Notes: generated from the letters alone by a model not told the origin. DNA of 47,252 bases from Candidatus Nanopelagicales bacterium (GCA_023264215.1 JALQSY010000001.1:1-47252); one strand, 5' to 3'. Positions 1 to 8,786 are shown, counted from the stretch's first letter. Program-made: numbers and translations.

Positions 1-526
1 CGAGGACCTTGGGTGCCTCGCCCTTGTAGACCAGGACGACGATCGCGGCGCCGAGCAGGCCGAGGCCGACGGTGAACATGCCCGCCACGCCACCGGTGCG
101 GAAGGCGATCCGCATGGCCTTCTGCTCACCCGAGTCATTGGCCGCAGCCGCGACGCGGACGTTGCCGCGCACGGCGAGCCACATGCCCATGTAGCCGGTG
201 ATCGCCGAGAAGACCGCACCCACGAGGAAGAAGATCGAGCGGCCGATGCGCTCGTTCATCGTCTCCGCCGGCAGCAGGAACAGGACGAAGAACACGATGA
301 CCGCGAAGATCGCCAGCGTCTTGAACTGGCGATTGAGGTACGCGGCCGCGCCCTCCTGGACCGCCGCGGCGATCTCCTTCATGCGGGACGTGCCCTCGCT
401 GGCCGAGAGGACTTCGCGCACGAGCACGAAGGCGACGAGGAGGGCGAGTACGGCGATGACGGCGACGACGACGACCGTGATGAAGTTGGTGCCGGTCACG
501 TCGATCGCAGCGGCAGCGGTGGTCAT
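1..526 (-). CDS. hppA: H+-translocating pyrophosphatase, N-terminal 175 residues (partial)
   Basis: The gene starts at ATG 526 on the minus strand and runs off the left edge of the window. A GGGAG ribosome-binding site lies just upstream of the ATG. The visible 175 residues hold a long hydrophobic helix (about 16-36), the soluble stretch EGTSRMKEIAAAVQEGAAAY (44-63) typical of membrane pyrophosphatases, and three more helices (about 70-86, 98-119 and 147-167). The family couples PPi hydrolysis to proton (sometimes Na+) pumping across the cytoplasmic membrane. The catalytic PPi-binding loops lie beyond the window, so K+ dependence and ion specificity cannot be judged here. Divergent from the helicase gene at 711. 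Confidence 0.93.
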   Translation of the reverse strand, partial: MTTAAAAIDVTGTNFITVVVVAVIAVLALLVAFVLVREVLSASEGTSRMKEIAAAVQEGAAAYLNRQFKTLAIFAVIVFFVLFLLPAETMNERIGRSIFFLVGAVFSAITGYMGMWLAVRGNVRVAAAANDSGEQKAMRIAFRTGGVAGMFTVGLGLLGAAIVVLVYKGEAPKVL

Positions 527-578
527 GTGACTCCCTGGTGGACGCGCCCGGGCGGTGGGACCCCCCGGGTATCAGGAA

Positions 579-597
579 CGGCCCGTGTAACGGGCCG
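579..597. promoter_or_regulatory. Perfect 8-bp inverted repeat in the hppA leader
   Basis: Arms 579-586 and 590-597 are perfect complements around a 3-nt loop. The hairpin lies in the 184-nt gap between hppA and the helicase gene. It falls inside the hppA leader if the TAAGAT hexamer on the minus strand at 615-610 is the -10 box. It could be an attenuator, an mRNA-stabilising hairpin or an operator; no T-run follows. Confidence 0.4.
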
Positions 598-710
598 AAA
601 CTTCGCGGAATCTTACGCATGCGGGCCTCAGGGGGACCGCTGACCCCTGCCGAAGCCACGACGGCGCCGGTCGCCCGGCGTGCGTCGGGGACGGGTGATG
701 TGATGACCGC

Positions 711-3050
711 GTGACCAAGCCCGCCGACGATCCCATCGGCTTCCTCGGCTCCCGGCCGGGCGGTCGACGGGTGGTCCACCGGATCCCGCCACGACCGGGT
801 CGGCGCAGCGACTGGCCCGCCGGCATCCCCGGGATCGTCATCGACCAGCTGGCCGAGCGGGGTATCGGCGCGCCCTGGGCGCACCAGGGCGAGGCCGCCG
901 AGGCCGCGATGCGCGGCGAGCACACCGTCGTCGCCACCGGCACGTCATCGGGCAAGTCGCTGGCCATGTGGCTGCCGAGCCTCACGGCGATCCTGACCGA
1001 TGACCGCGCCTGCGTGCTCTACCTGTCCCCGACCAAGGCCCTCGCGCATGATCAGCTGGCGTCGCTGGAGAGCCTCGCGATCCCCGGAGTGCGGGCCGCG
1101 GCATACGACGGGGACACCCCCGCCGACGAGCGCGCATGGGTGCGCGCACACGCCAACTTCATCCTGACCAATCCCGATCTGGTCCATCGGTCGCTTCTGC
1201 CGCGGGCGAGCGCGTGGACACGCGTGCTCCGGCACCTGGACTACATCCTCGTCGACGAGGCCCACCACTACCGCGGAGTCTTCGGCTCCCATGTCGCGAT
1301 GGTGCTCCGACGGCTACGCCGCCTGGCAGCGCTGCACGGCAGCGAGCCCACCGTGATCTGCGCGTCGGCCACGATGGCCGCTCCCGCCCATGCGGCAGCA
1401 CGGCTCATCGGCGCCCCGGTGACGGCCGTGGAGGCAGACGAGTCGTCGCACTCGGCGGTGACGGCGGTGCTGTGGGAGCCGCCCGAGTCAGTGGGCGTCG
1501 CGCATCACGATCCTGACCAGCCCGCACCGCGCCGATCCACTCTCGCCGAGACGGCCGACATGCTCGCCGACCTCGCGTGCGAGGGGCAGCGGACGCTCGC
1601 GTTCGTCCGGTCGCGCCGCGGCGCGGAGGTCGTCGCACAGCGCGCACGGGATTCGCTCGCCGAGGTCGACGACACACTCGTCGACTCGGTGGCGGCGTAC
1701 CGCGGGGGCTATCTCGCGGAGGAGCGTCGCGCGCTGGAGTCCGACCTGCGCGAAGGTCGCCTCGTCGGTGTCGCCACGACGAATGCGCTCGAGCTCGGCA
1801 TCGACATCAGCGGCCTCGATGCGGTCATCGTCGCCGGTTGGCCCGGCACGCGCGCGTCCCTGTGGCAGCAGTGGGGTCGCGCCGGCCGCGGCGACGACCC
1901 GGCGCTCGCCGTGCTCGTCGTGCGCGAGGACCCCCTCGACCGCTACGTCCTAGGCCATCCCGGCGTCGTCTTCGATCAGCCGGTCGAGTCGGTCGTGCTC
2001 GACCCCGCGAACCCGCATGTGCTCGCACCGCACCTCATGGCGGCGGCCGCGGAGCAGCCCCTCACGGATGACGACGCGATCGCGTGGTTCGGTCCGACGG
2101 CCCCCGCGCGTCTCGCCGAACTGGCCGCGAGCGGTCTGCTCCGGCACCGCCGTACCGGCTACTACTGGACGCAGAAGGACTCCGCCGCCGCGCGGATAGA
2201 CCTGCGCGGGGATGCCGCGCCGCCGGTGCGGCTGGTGGAGGAGGGCACGGGCCGACTGCTCGGCACGGTCGAGGCGGCCCGGGCACCGGCGACCGTGCAT
2301 CCCGGGGCGGTCTACCTGCACCAGGGGGTCGGCCACATCGTCACCGCACTGGACCTCGACGATGCTGTCGCGCTCCTGCGCGTGGAGGAGGCCGATCACA
2401 CGACGACCGCGGAGGAGATCGCGGACTACCGCATCCTCTCCATCGATGAGTCCGTCGCCTGGGGCTCGGCAGACGTTGCGCTCGGAGAGGTCGAGGTGAC
2501 GTCTCAGGTCGTGGGCTACGTGCGCCGCCGCCTCGGGAGCGGGGAGTTGCTCGGCCGCGAGCCTCTCGACATGCCCGAGCGCACACTGCGCACGCGCGGC
2601 ACCTGGTGGACGGTGAGCGACGCCGTCGTCAGCCAGCTCGCACACGCGGGCGTGGACATCGCCGGCGCCGCGCACGCGGCCGAGCATGCGGCCATCGGCC
2701 TCATGCCGCTCATCGCCACGTGCGATCGGTGGGATATCGGAGGTGTGTCCACCGAGGTGCACCCGGATACGCAGCGATGCACGGTCGTGGTCTACGACGG
2801 GCATCCCGGCGGCGCGGGATTCGCCGAGCGCGGCTACGAGCTCGCCGAGCGCTGGTGGCAGGCGACGCGCGATCTCGTCGCCGCGTGCCCCTGCGATGCA
2901 GGGTGTCCGTCCTGCGTCCAGTCGCCGAAGTGCGGCAATGGCAACGAGCCTTTGGACAAGCGCGGTGCAGTGCTCCTCCTCGATGCGCTGCTCGCCGAGC
3001 GACCGGGAGCTACGGCTGCGATGCCCCCGCCCGAGCCGTCGCGACGATGA
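711..3050 (+). CDS. mrfA: MrfA/YprA-type DEAH-box DNA helicase with C-terminal Cys cluster
   Basis: 779 aa from GTG 711. Superfamily 2 helicase motifs appear in order: ATGTSSGKS (Walker A, 75-83), DEAH (182-185), SAT (219-221) and QQWGRAGR (motif VI, 386-393). Near the C-terminus lies a Cys cluster (C726, C728, C732, C735, C741; CxCx3Cx2Cx5C), as in the MZB zinc domain (DUF1998) of MrfA/YprA. The family acts in repair of mitomycin-type DNA damage independently of UvrABC; M. tuberculosis Rv3649 is the positional counterpart from memory. The 3' end overlaps the convergent TadF-like gene by 41 bp. No clear Shine-Dalgarno sequence precedes the GTG, so the start could be slightly different. Confidence 0.88.
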   Translation: MTKPADDPIGFLGSRPGGRRVVHRIPPRPGRRSDWPAGIPGIVIDQLAERGIGAPWAHQGEAAEAAMRGEHTVVATGTSSGKSLAMWLPSLTAILTDDRACVLYLSPTKALAHDQLASLESLAIPGVRAAAYDGDTPADERAWVRAHANFILTNPDLVHRSLLPRASAWTRVLRHLDYILVDEAHHYRGVFGSHVAMVLRRLRRLAALHGSEPTVICASATMAAPAHAAARLIGAPVTAVEADESSHSAVTAVLWEPPESVGVAHHDPDQPAPRRSTLAETADMLADLACEGQRTLAFVRSRRGAEVVAQRARDSLAEVDDTLVDSVAAYRGGYLAEERRALESDLREGRLVGVATTNALELGIDISGLDAVIVAGWPGTRASLWQQWGRAGRGDDPALAVLVVREDPLDRYVLGHPGVVFDQPVESVVLDPANPHVLAPHLMAAAAEQPLTDDDAIAWFGPTAPARLAELAASGLLRHRRTGYYWTQKDSAAARIDLRGDAAPPVRLVEEGTGRLLGTVEAARAPATVHPGAVYLHQGVGHIVTALDLDDAVALLRVEEADHTTTAEEIADYRILSIDESVAWGSADVALGEVEVTSQVVGYVRRRLGSGELLGREPLDMPERTLRTRGTWWTVSDAVVSQLAHAGVDIAGAAHAAEHAAIGLMPLIATCDRWDIGGVSTEVHPDTQRCTVVVYDGHPGGAGFAERGYELAERWWQATRDLVAACPCDAGCPSCVQSPKCGNGNEPLDKRGAVLLLDALLAERPGATAAMPPPEPSRR

Positions 3051-3375
3051 CGGGCGCCTCGTGGCCCGTCCAGCGCGCGATGCGCTCGAGCATGGCCGGG
3101 GCCGGCAGCGCCACCGTGACGATGGCGTCCGGACCCTCCCGATGGCAGGACACGCTGATCGCTCCCTGCGCGACCGCGACTCGTTCGGCCGTGGAGCATC
3201 CGCCCGTCGCACCGCCCAGCGCCGCCAGGTCGGCCGCGACAGACGCGCGCTGGTGGCCGACGTAGACCGATGTCAGCGCACCGAGCACCAGCCCTGCGGC
3301 GAGAAGCACCACGGCGAGCATGGCGCCGAAGACCGTGGCGACCCCCGCGTCGTCGGATGGATTCGGTCGCGTCAT
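3010..3375 (-). CDS. Rv3654c-family TadE/TadF-like pseudopilin
   Basis: 121 aa, ATG start at 3375. The N-terminus carries DAGVATVF followed by a hydrophobic helix (about 12-37), resembling a prepilin processing site with Gly at -1, but Phe replaces the usual Glu at +5. The rest is a small exported domain. It is the last gene of the second tad transcription unit (DUF4244, TadE, this gene), 13 nt after the TadE stop. Family members are minor pilins or pseudopilins of the Tad (type IVc) pilus. Its stop lies inside the 3' end of the convergent helicase gene. Confidence 0.75.
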   Translation of the reverse strand: MTRPNPSDDAGVATVFGAMLAVVLLAAGLVLGALTSVYVGHQRASVAADLAALGGATGGCSTAERVAVAQGAISVSCHREGPDAIVTVALPAPAMLERIARWTGHEAPVIVATARAGASQP

Positions 3376-3388
3376 GTCGCGGAGCCCT

Positions 3389-3763
3389 TCACGGTGCGCT
3401 CGGGTCGACGATGCCCCACTCCGGAGCGGCGTGAGCCTCGGCGGTCATCGTCATGCCCCATCCCGCGAAGCCGATCAGCGGTGGAGTGACGTGCTCGCTC
3501 GCGCTCGCGCGGACGAGTCCATCGTGATCGACGATGACGAGGTCGACGCCGGGTGGAGAGTCGACGGTCACGGCACCGCGCGCAGCCTGGCGCGCCCCCG
3601 TCTGGGCGATGTCGAGCAGGCGCACATACGACGCCCCGAGCGACACCACCCAGACGAGGAGCACGGTGACGGCCAGCAGTGCCGGGAGGACCAGCGCGGC
3701 TTCGACGACGACACTCCCCCGGTCGGCGCCTTGCCTGATGATCCGGGGCGTCTGCTGGTGCAT
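3389..3763 (-). CDS. TadE-like minor pilin
   Basis: 124 aa from ATG 3763. The motif DRGSVVVEAALVLPALL (14-30) is a class IVc prepilin signal: Gly, then Glu at +5, then a hydrophobic helix to about residue 42. A longer reading from 3811 would overlap the upstream gene, while ATG 3763 follows the DUF4244 stop by 5 nt and fits a coupled operon, so it is preferred. TadE proteins are thought to prime or stabilise Flp pili at the membrane. No strong Shine-Dalgarno sequence is visible, which supports coupling to the upstream gene. Confidence 0.78.
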   Translation of the reverse strand: MHQQTPRIIRQGADRGSVVVEAALVLPALLAVTVLLVWVVSLGASYVRLLDIAQTGARQAARGAVTVDSPPGVDLVIVDHDGLVRASASEHVTPPLIGFAGWGMTMTAEAHAAPEWGIVDPSAP

Positions 3764-3768
3764 GGCGA

Positions 3769-3978
3769 CTATCCGAAGAGGGACGTCACGGCGCGGGTGA
3801 GCAGGCCCCACACGAGGTTGCGGGCTTCCTCGGACATGAGCAGCCGGATGAGCAGGCCGCCGAAGCCTGCCGCGGCGACCGTGCCGACGGCGTACTCGAC
3901 GGTCGTCATCCCGGCGTCCTCGCGACGGATGCGCGCGACAACGCGATGGATGCTCCGGTGACGTGTGATTGCGGACAT
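3769..3978 (-). CDS. DUF4244 protein, Flp-type pilin
   Basis: 69 aa from ATG 3978, which has a strong AGGAGG site about 5 nt upstream; this rules out longer in-frame starts. The sequence EDAGMTTVEYAVGTVAAAG contains the Flp-type processing site, with cleavage expected after G23 leaving M24 and Glu at +5 (E28), followed by a hydrophobic helix (about 30-47). It is likely the major pilin of the tad locus. It heads a three-gene unit with the TadE- and TadF-like genes and is divergent from the gene at 4141. It is separated from tadC by that oppositely oriented gene. Confidence 0.83.
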   Translation of the reverse strand: MSAITRHRSIHRVVARIRREDAGMTTVEYAVGTVAAAGFGGLLIRLLMSEEARNLVWGLLTRAVTSLFG

Positions 3979-4079
3979 GGTGCCTCCTGATGACTCCGGC
4001 AGGACGGCCGGTGCGTGCGAGCCGATGGGTCGCCCGGTCACCGTGCGACGCCGGTCCGCATCGCGACAGGGATCGTCGT

Positions 4080-4097
4080 CCGCCTGTGGACAGGCGG
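4080..4097. promoter_or_regulatory. Inverted repeat with CCTGTGGAC core, divergent pilin/secreted-protein region
   Basis: Arms 4080-4087 and 4090-4097 are perfect 8-bp complements with a 2-nt spacer, in the 162-nt region between the divergent starts at 3978 and 4141. The CCTGTGGAC core recurs twice upstream of ssd (8835-8843 and 8861-8869). Candidate operator shared by both tad units. Confidence 0.4.
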
Positions 4098-4128
4098 ACA
4101 TCGCGGCGGCTGGGGACGAGCGCACACG

Positions 4129-4134
4129 TACGCT
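4129..4134 (+). promoter_or_regulatory. Leaderless -10 box (TACGCT) for the 4141 gene
   Basis: TACGCT ends exactly 6 nt before GTG 4141 and no Shine-Dalgarno sequence is present, matching the TANNNT-N6-start pattern seen at eight other genes here. Confidence 0.55.
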
Positions 4135-4140
4135 TGTCCG

Positions 4141-5205
4141 GTGAAGGGGCGCCTCGCGTTAGCGGCAGCGATAGCCCTCGTGGTCATCCCATCGAGTCCG
4201 GTCATCGCCGACGCCCGGGAACTGTGTCGATTCGACGGCAACACGCTCCCGGAGATCAGCGGCCTCGCAGCCTCGACCCTGCACGAGGGAATCGTCTGGG
4301 CGCACAACGACTCCGGCGGCGGCCCGGTGCTCTACGCGCTCGACTCCGCCACATGCGAGATCCGGGCCACGATCACGGTGCGGGGCATCTCCGCGCGGGA
4401 TCCGGAGGCGATCGCCGTCGGGACGGGGGCCACCGGCGCACCGGTCATCTGGTGGGGGGATATCGGCGACAACACTGCCGGGCGTCGCTCCATCGAGATC
4501 CATGAGATCCCCGAGCCGGCAGATCTGGTCGATGCCGAGGTCCGGGCAACGACGCATCGCGTGCGCCTGGATGCCCCCGAGGACGCCGAGGCGCTCCTCG
4601 CGGATGGCGATCGACTGTGGCTCATCGGCAAAGGACTCATCGGCGGCACGATCTGGCAGCTGCCCGCGCCTCTCCGGTCAGACGGCGTCTCACGCGGCCG
4701 TGCGGTCGGAGTCGAGGAGGCGCTCGTCACCGACGCGGCCATGCGACCGGGCGGCGGTTACGCCGTCCGCGACTACTCGGAGGTGCGGATCTACTCCGGT
4801 CTGCCGCCCGGTGATCTCATCGAGCGCATGCCGCTTCCCGAGCAGGTGCAAGGAGAGGCCATGACCTGGACGACCGATGGCGCTGCCCTGATCATCGCCA
4901 GCGAGGGCGACGACCGCCTCCTGCTCGTGCCGGTCTCCGCTCCCGACCCTGACCCGGCAGCATCCTCGTCGGCATTCTCGTCGGCACTCTCGTCAGCATC
5001 GGCCGAACCGCCGTCGGCATCGAGCTCTCCCGCCAGTCCGGCCGTCGACGAGGCCATCACGCCGTCACCGGTCGCGGATGCTCTCGAGCCCGTGGATCGT
5101 GTCGGCAGCCTGTCCGTGATCGCTCTCGCGGTGGGGGCCGGCGTCCTGGTCGTCTCGGCGGTCGCGGTGCCGGTCATCGCGCGCGTGCGTTCGCGCTATC
5201 GGTGA
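4141..5205 (+). CDS. Secreted, membrane-anchored protein of unknown function (possible beta-propeller)
   Basis: 354 aa from GTG 4141, chosen because a signal peptide begins there (basic start, then hydrophobic residues 5-22, cleavage likely near IADA at 22-25) and a TACGCT box sits 6 nt upstream. The body (about 30-265) has repeated short motifs such as WAHNDSGGG, WWGDIGDN and DRLWLIGKG, suggesting a phytase- or SdiA-regulated-like propeller fold. A Ser/Ala/Pro linker and a C-terminal transmembrane helix (about 323-345) with a basic tail follow, so the protein is probably anchored facing outward. It sits opposite to the tad genes and splits the locus. I do not recognise a specific function. 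Confidence 0.7.
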   Translation: MKGRLALAAAIALVVIPSSPVIADARELCRFDGNTLPEISGLAASTLHEGIVWAHNDSGGGPVLYALDSATCEIRATITVRGISARDPEAIAVGTGATGAPVIWWGDIGDNTAGRRSIEIHEIPEPADLVDAEVRATTHRVRLDAPEDAEALLADGDRLWLIGKGLIGGTIWQLPAPLRSDGVSRGRAVGVEEALVTDAAMRPGGGYAVRDYSEVRIYSGLPPGDLIERMPLPEQVQGEAMTWTTDGAALIIASEGDDRLLLVPVSAPDPDPAASSSAFSSALSSASAEPPSASSSPASPAVDEAITPSPVADALEPVDRVGSLSVIALAVGAGVLVVSAVAVPVIARVRSRYR

Positions 5206-5213
5206 TCAGCCGC

Positions 5214-5927
5214 CTACTGCAGCAGCGGCAGGGCGAGGCTCGCCACCACCGGAACGATGCCGATGAGAATGAACGCCGGAAGGAAGCACGCCACCAGCGG
5301 CGCGACGGAGCGCACCCCCGACGCCCGGGCAGCAGCCTCCGCGCGCGATCGCGCGACATCGCGCTGCTCGTCGGCGGCCGCCGCGAGCAGCGCGGCGAGC
5401 GGCGCCCCCGACTGGGCGGACCGAGCTCCGGCGCGTGCGATCGGCTGCAGGCAGGGCGCGACAGCAAGTGCACGCCAGGCATTCGCGGGGTCGGCGCCCA
5501 GATCGAGTGCGCCGGTGAGCCGGTCGAGCGGACCGCGGATCGGATCGCCCACCGCTCGCGCCACCGCTCGCGCCGAGTCACGCGCGGTCGCACCCGATGC
5601 CAGGCATGCGGCCAGCAGGTCAGCCGCCATCGGGGCCTGTCGCTCGAGCAGTTCGCGCCGCTGACGCTGGCCCCGGGTCTCCATGCGCGCGAGGAGACGC
5701 GGACCGATGACGGCGATGGCGGCGCCCGCAACGATGCCCGCGGCTCCGCCGACGGCGACCGCGACGACGATGCCGAGAGCGACGCACGCGATGGGCACCG
5801 GCCTGACTCGGCCGCCTCCCGCTCGCGGGGGACCCGACGTGGATGCTCGGTTGCGTGCCCGCGACACGGGCGGGCGCATGATGAGCCACGTCGCGAAACC
5901 GACGAGGCACGCGGCGATGACGGTCAC
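5214..5927 (-). CDS. tadC: Type II secretion F-family protein TadC
   Basis: 237 aa from GTG 5927; this GTG overlaps the tadB stop as GTGA, which fixes the start. There is an N-terminal membrane helix, a second hydrophobic region (about residues 50-72), a soluble T2SSF domain rich in Ala and Arg (about 85-195), and a C-terminal hydrophobic helix ending at the stop. TadC pairs with TadB as the inner-membrane platform driven by TadA for Flp pilus assembly. It ends 8 nt from the convergent gene at 4141-5205. In mycobacteria the pilin genes follow directly; here they are displaced. Confidence 0.82.
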   Translation of the reverse strand: MTVIAACLVGFATWLIMRPPVSRARNRASTSGPPRAGGGRVRPVPIACVALGIVVAVAVGGAAGIVAGAAIAVIGPRLLARMETRGQRQRRELLERQAPMAADLLAACLASGATARDSARAVARAVGDPIRGPLDRLTGALDLGADPANAWRALAVAPCLQPIARAGARSAQSGAPLAALLAAAADEQRDVARSRAEAAARASGVRSVAPLVACFLPAFILIGIVPVVASLALPLLQ

Positions 5928-6598
5928 AGCAGACGCTCCGTGCGACTCGCGATGCGCTGAGCCCAGGCCAGGCCGACGCCGATGAGCACCAGTCCCAGCC
6001 CCAGGCATCCCCAGCCGAAGGGCGTGCCCAGGAGCCAGCCGAGGGGGTCGCCACCCACCGCGAGACCGAGCACCAGGCCCAGTGCCGGCAGGAGTGCGAG
6101 CATCCGGGCGGTGGCGCGCGGGGCGGCAAGATGGGCCTGCAGCTGGCGACGTACCTCCTCGGCGCGGCGCTCGGCGGCGACCAGTCGATCGAGTGCATCC
6201 GCGAGTCCGGCTCCGTGGGATTCGGCGACGCTCCAGCAGGCGCCCACGCCCGCGAGCAGCGGCTGCCTCGAGTCGTCCGCGTCCGCGCGCAGGGAAGCGA
6301 CGACATCACCTCCTAGGCGAACAGCGGCGACCGTCCGAGGTGCGATGCCGCGCTCGCTCAGGGAGCGCTCGAGGGCACGCAGCGGCGGCTGGCCCACCCG
6401 TACGTCGGCAGCGATCTCGGCGAGGGCGTCGCGAGTGGCTGCCCGCTGCTCGTGCTGGCGACGGCGCGTCATCATCCGCCGGCGCAGATGTCGGCCGACT
6501 GAACCCGCCACGGTCAGCAGCGGGTAGGGGCGCGTCGGCGGTCGGACGGCAAGCCACGCTCCCACTGCGGCGACCCCCATCGCGAGCACCACCGTCAT
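5924..6598 (-). CDS. tadB: Type II secretion F-family protein TadB
   Basis: 224 aa, ATG 6598 overlapping the tadA stop as ATGA. An N-terminal helix (1-18) and basic segment lead into a T2SSF domain (about 55-155) with GDVVASLRADADDSRQPLL and the conserved AESHGAGLADALDRL stretch, then two C-terminal membrane helices (about 166-185 and 192-212). It forms the inner-membrane platform with TadC. It is translationally coupled on both sides, so TadA, TadB and TadC are probably made in proportion. Confidence 0.84.
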   Translation of the reverse strand: MTVVLAMGVAAVGAWLAVRPPTRPYPLLTVAGSVGRHLRRRMMTRRRQHEQRAATRDALAEIAADVRVGQPPLRALERSLSERGIAPRTVAAVRLGGDVVASLRADADDSRQPLLAGVGACWSVAESHGAGLADALDRLVAAERRAEEVRRQLQAHLAAPRATARMLALLPALGLVLGLAVGGDPLGWLLGTPFGWGCLGLGLVLIGVGLAWAQRIASRTERLL

Positions 6599-7752
6599 CC
6601 GGGAGCCTCCACCCCCGCTGAGCGCATCAAGGACACGAGGGTCTCGGCGGCTGCGCCCGGCACGAGTCGATCGCCTCGGCGCTCGAGCGCCGGCACCGTC
6701 GTGGCGAAGCCTCCCGTGGACCTGACGATGTGGATCTCGCTGACTCGGCGGGGTGCGCGGTCGAGGTGGATGACGGCATGGATCCCGGATGCGACGAGCG
6801 CATGAACGGCATCGCGGGGGAGTCCGGCCATGAGGCCCAGGGCTTCGAGCCGGGCGGGTACGTCGGCCGGCGAGTTGGCGTGCACGGTGCCGCAGCCGCC
6901 CTCGTGGCCGGTGTTCATCGCCGACAGCAACTCGACGACCTCGGCACCGCGCACCTCTCCGACGACAAGGCGATCGGGTCGCATGCGCAGCGCCTGGCGC
7001 ACGAGGTCGCGCAACGTCACCAGCCCCGCTCCCTCGAGATTGGCCGGCCGCGCTTCCAGGCGCACGACGTGCGGATGACGCGGGCGAAGCTCCGCCGAGT
7101 CCTCGACGATCAGGATCCGATGACTCGGATCGACGAGCTCGAGCATGGTCGACAGGAGAGTGGTCTTGCCCGATCCCGTACCGCCCGTGATGAGGAAGGC
7201 CAGGCGGGCATCGACCACGGCTCGCAGCCAGGCGGCGCCCTGGGCATCGACGGCATCGCGCGCCACGAGATCGTCGAGATCGAATCCCCGATGGTGCGGG
7301 ATGCGCAGGGAGATCAGGGCACCGTCGCGCGCGACCGGCGGAATCACCGCGTGCACTCGTGTGCCGTCAGCCAGGCGCGCATCCACGAAGGGGGCGGCCT
7401 CGTCCAGTCGCCGGCCGGCCAGGGACGCGAGGCGCTGTGCGAGGCGCGTGACGCAGTGGCGATCCCCCAATCGGATCGGCGCTGGCTCCAGTCCGCGGCC
7501 CCGGTCGATCCACACGTCGTCGGGCCCGTTGACCAGCACGTCGGTCACGTCGGGATCCATGACGAGCGATTGGAGCGGACCGAGCCCGCCGAGCTCGTCG
7601 CGCAGCGACGCGACGAGGTCGAGAAGGGATTCATCGCCGAGCAGGACGCCCTCCTCGCGCACGGCGGCGGCGACCCGAGCAGGGTCGGGCAGGCTCGTCA
7701 GGCCCTCGTCCACGAGCCGGCGACGGACGCGATCGAGCAGGGGGCCGGTCAC
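6595..7752 (-). CDS. tadA: Pilus assembly ATPase TadA/CpaF
   Basis: 385 aa from GTG 7752, which overlaps the ssd stop as GTGA; the open frame extends further upstream but that part lies over ssd. Secretion-ATPase motifs are clear: Walker [10 protein letters not shown] (190-198), acidic Asp-box region [10 protein letters not shown] (213-222), Walker B-type RLVVGEVRG (261-269) and His-box GCGTVHANS (287-294). The N-terminal domain (about 40-150) is typical of CpaF. It powers assembly, and perhaps retraction, of the Flp pilus from the cytoplasmic face. It is immediately downstream of ssd, as in mycobacteria. Confidence 0.92.
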   Translation of the reverse strand: MTGPLLDRVRRRLVDEGLTSLPDPARVAAAVREEGVLLGDESLLDLVASLRDELGGLGPLQSLVMDPDVTDVLVNGPDDVWIDRGRGLEPAPIRLGDRHCVTRLAQRLASLAGRRLDEAAPFVDARLADGTRVHAVIPPVARDGALISLRIPHHRGFDLDDLVARDAVDAQGAAWLRAVVDARLAFLITGGTGSGKTTLLSTMLELVDPSHRILIVEDSAELRPRHPHVVRLEARPANLEGAGLVTLRDLVRQALRMRPDRLVVGEVRGAEVVELLSAMNTGHEGGCGTVHANSPADVPARLEALGLMAGLPRDAVHALVASGIHAVIHLDRAPRRVSEIHIVRSTGGFATTVPALERRGDRLVPGAAAETLVSLMRSAGVEAPG

Positions 7753-8786
7753 GGGACCACGCCGGGGGCGATGGCAGACAGGAGGTGACGCGCATCGCGA
7801 CGCGCCGTCGAGCGGGGGCAGAGGTAGACATGCTCTCCCTGGGCAAGCGTGCGGTCGTGGCGCATCGGCGGCAGCAGTCGCAACTGCCATTCGTGTGCCT
7901 CCGCCAGGCACCAGGTCCCGGTGTCGCGCGGCGCAGTGCGCGGGACGATGGCCACCTCGGTGCACACCTCCCGGATCGCGTCCACGACAGCGGGCACACG
8001 AGCGGCAGTCGAAGGATGCGGGCCCGCGACCACGATCACCACGTCGCTCCGCGACCACGCGACTCGACTCGCATCGCCGTCCCCGCGCGGCGTGTCGACG
8101 ATCGTGCACGGGAATCCCCGGGCGCCCGCCTCGAGCACGGGCGACAGCGCGTGGACGGGGATCTGGAACCTCTCTCCCGGCGTGCCGGTGAGGACGTGGG
8201 CGCCCTGTGCGCTCGGCAACGCATCGCGCAGCGACGCCGGCGGGATGCGACCGCGCGTCTCGGCGAGGTCCGGCCAGCGCACGCCCCCCTCCACCGGCAC
8301 GGCCGCACCGAAGGGGTCGAGGTCCACCAGCAGGCCCTTCGCCTCACGGGCGAGCAGTGCCGCGATCGTGGAGGCGCCACCGCCGCCGGCGGCGGACACG
8401 CACGAGATCACCGGCCCACCGCGGGCTGCGTCGTCGGCGACCTGCGCCATGCGGTCCACGACCCACCGGCTGCCCTCGGGCAGTTCGGCGACGTGCTCGG
8501 CACCGAGCGCGACGGCACCGCGCCAGGTGTCGGCGGGTGTCGCATCCGCGGGCACGGTCGACGTGCGCCGCAGGACGATCACCGAGTCCCGACGCGGCAG
8601 GGCTCGGGCTGCGGCAGTCGCCAGCGCATCGTCGCCGACGAAGATCAACGGAGCCACGGACCACGCGGACGCGGCGGGCTCAGACGACACGCTCACCTCC
8701 ACTCCGGCAGCGGTGGCGAGTCGGATCACGTCGTCGAGAAGGAGCGGATCCTCGGTGATCAGCAGGGGACGCGGGTGGTCGGTCAT
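7749..8786 (-). CDS. ssd: Ssd/CpaE-like septum-site-determining family protein
   Basis: 345 aa from ATG 8786, the first start outside the divergent promoter region. A receiver-like N-terminal half is followed by a MinD/ParA-type domain. The P-loop position reads AAGGGGAST (132-140): both lysines of the deviant Walker A motif (GKGGxGKT) are absent, so ATP hydrolysis is doubtful. LLVDLDPFGAAVPVE (152-166) matches the switch region of CpaE/MinD proteins. In M. tuberculosis the positional counterpart Rv3660c affects septation; in other bacteria CpaE localises the Tad machine. First gene of the ssd-tadA-tadB-tadC operon. Confidence 0.83.
   Translation of the reverse strand: MTDHPRPLLITEDPLLLDDVIRLATAAGVEVSVSSEPAASAWSVAPLIFVGDDALATAAARALPRRDSVIVLRRTSTVPADATPADTWRGAVALGAEHVAELPEGSRWVVDRMAQVADDAARGGPVISCVSAAGGGGASTIAALLAREAKGLLVDLDPFGAAVPVEGGVRWPDLAETRGRIPPASLRDALPSAQGAHVLTGTPGERFQIPVHALSPVLEAGARGFPCTIVDTPRGDGDASRVAWSRSDVVIVVAGPHPSTAARVPAVVDAIREVCTEVAIVPRTAPRDTGTWCLAEAHEWQLRLLPPMRHDRTLAQGEHVYLCPRSTARRDARHLLSAIAPGVVP

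Noticed and set aside
1950..3212. A 420-codon open frame on the minus strand
   Set aside because: Antisense to the helicase gene, with Arg/Ser-rich composition and no recognisable domain.
5202..5960. Long plus-strand frame across tadB and tadC
   Set aside because: Very Arg/Asp/Gly-rich, antisense to clear T2SSF proteins whose overlaps fix their frames.
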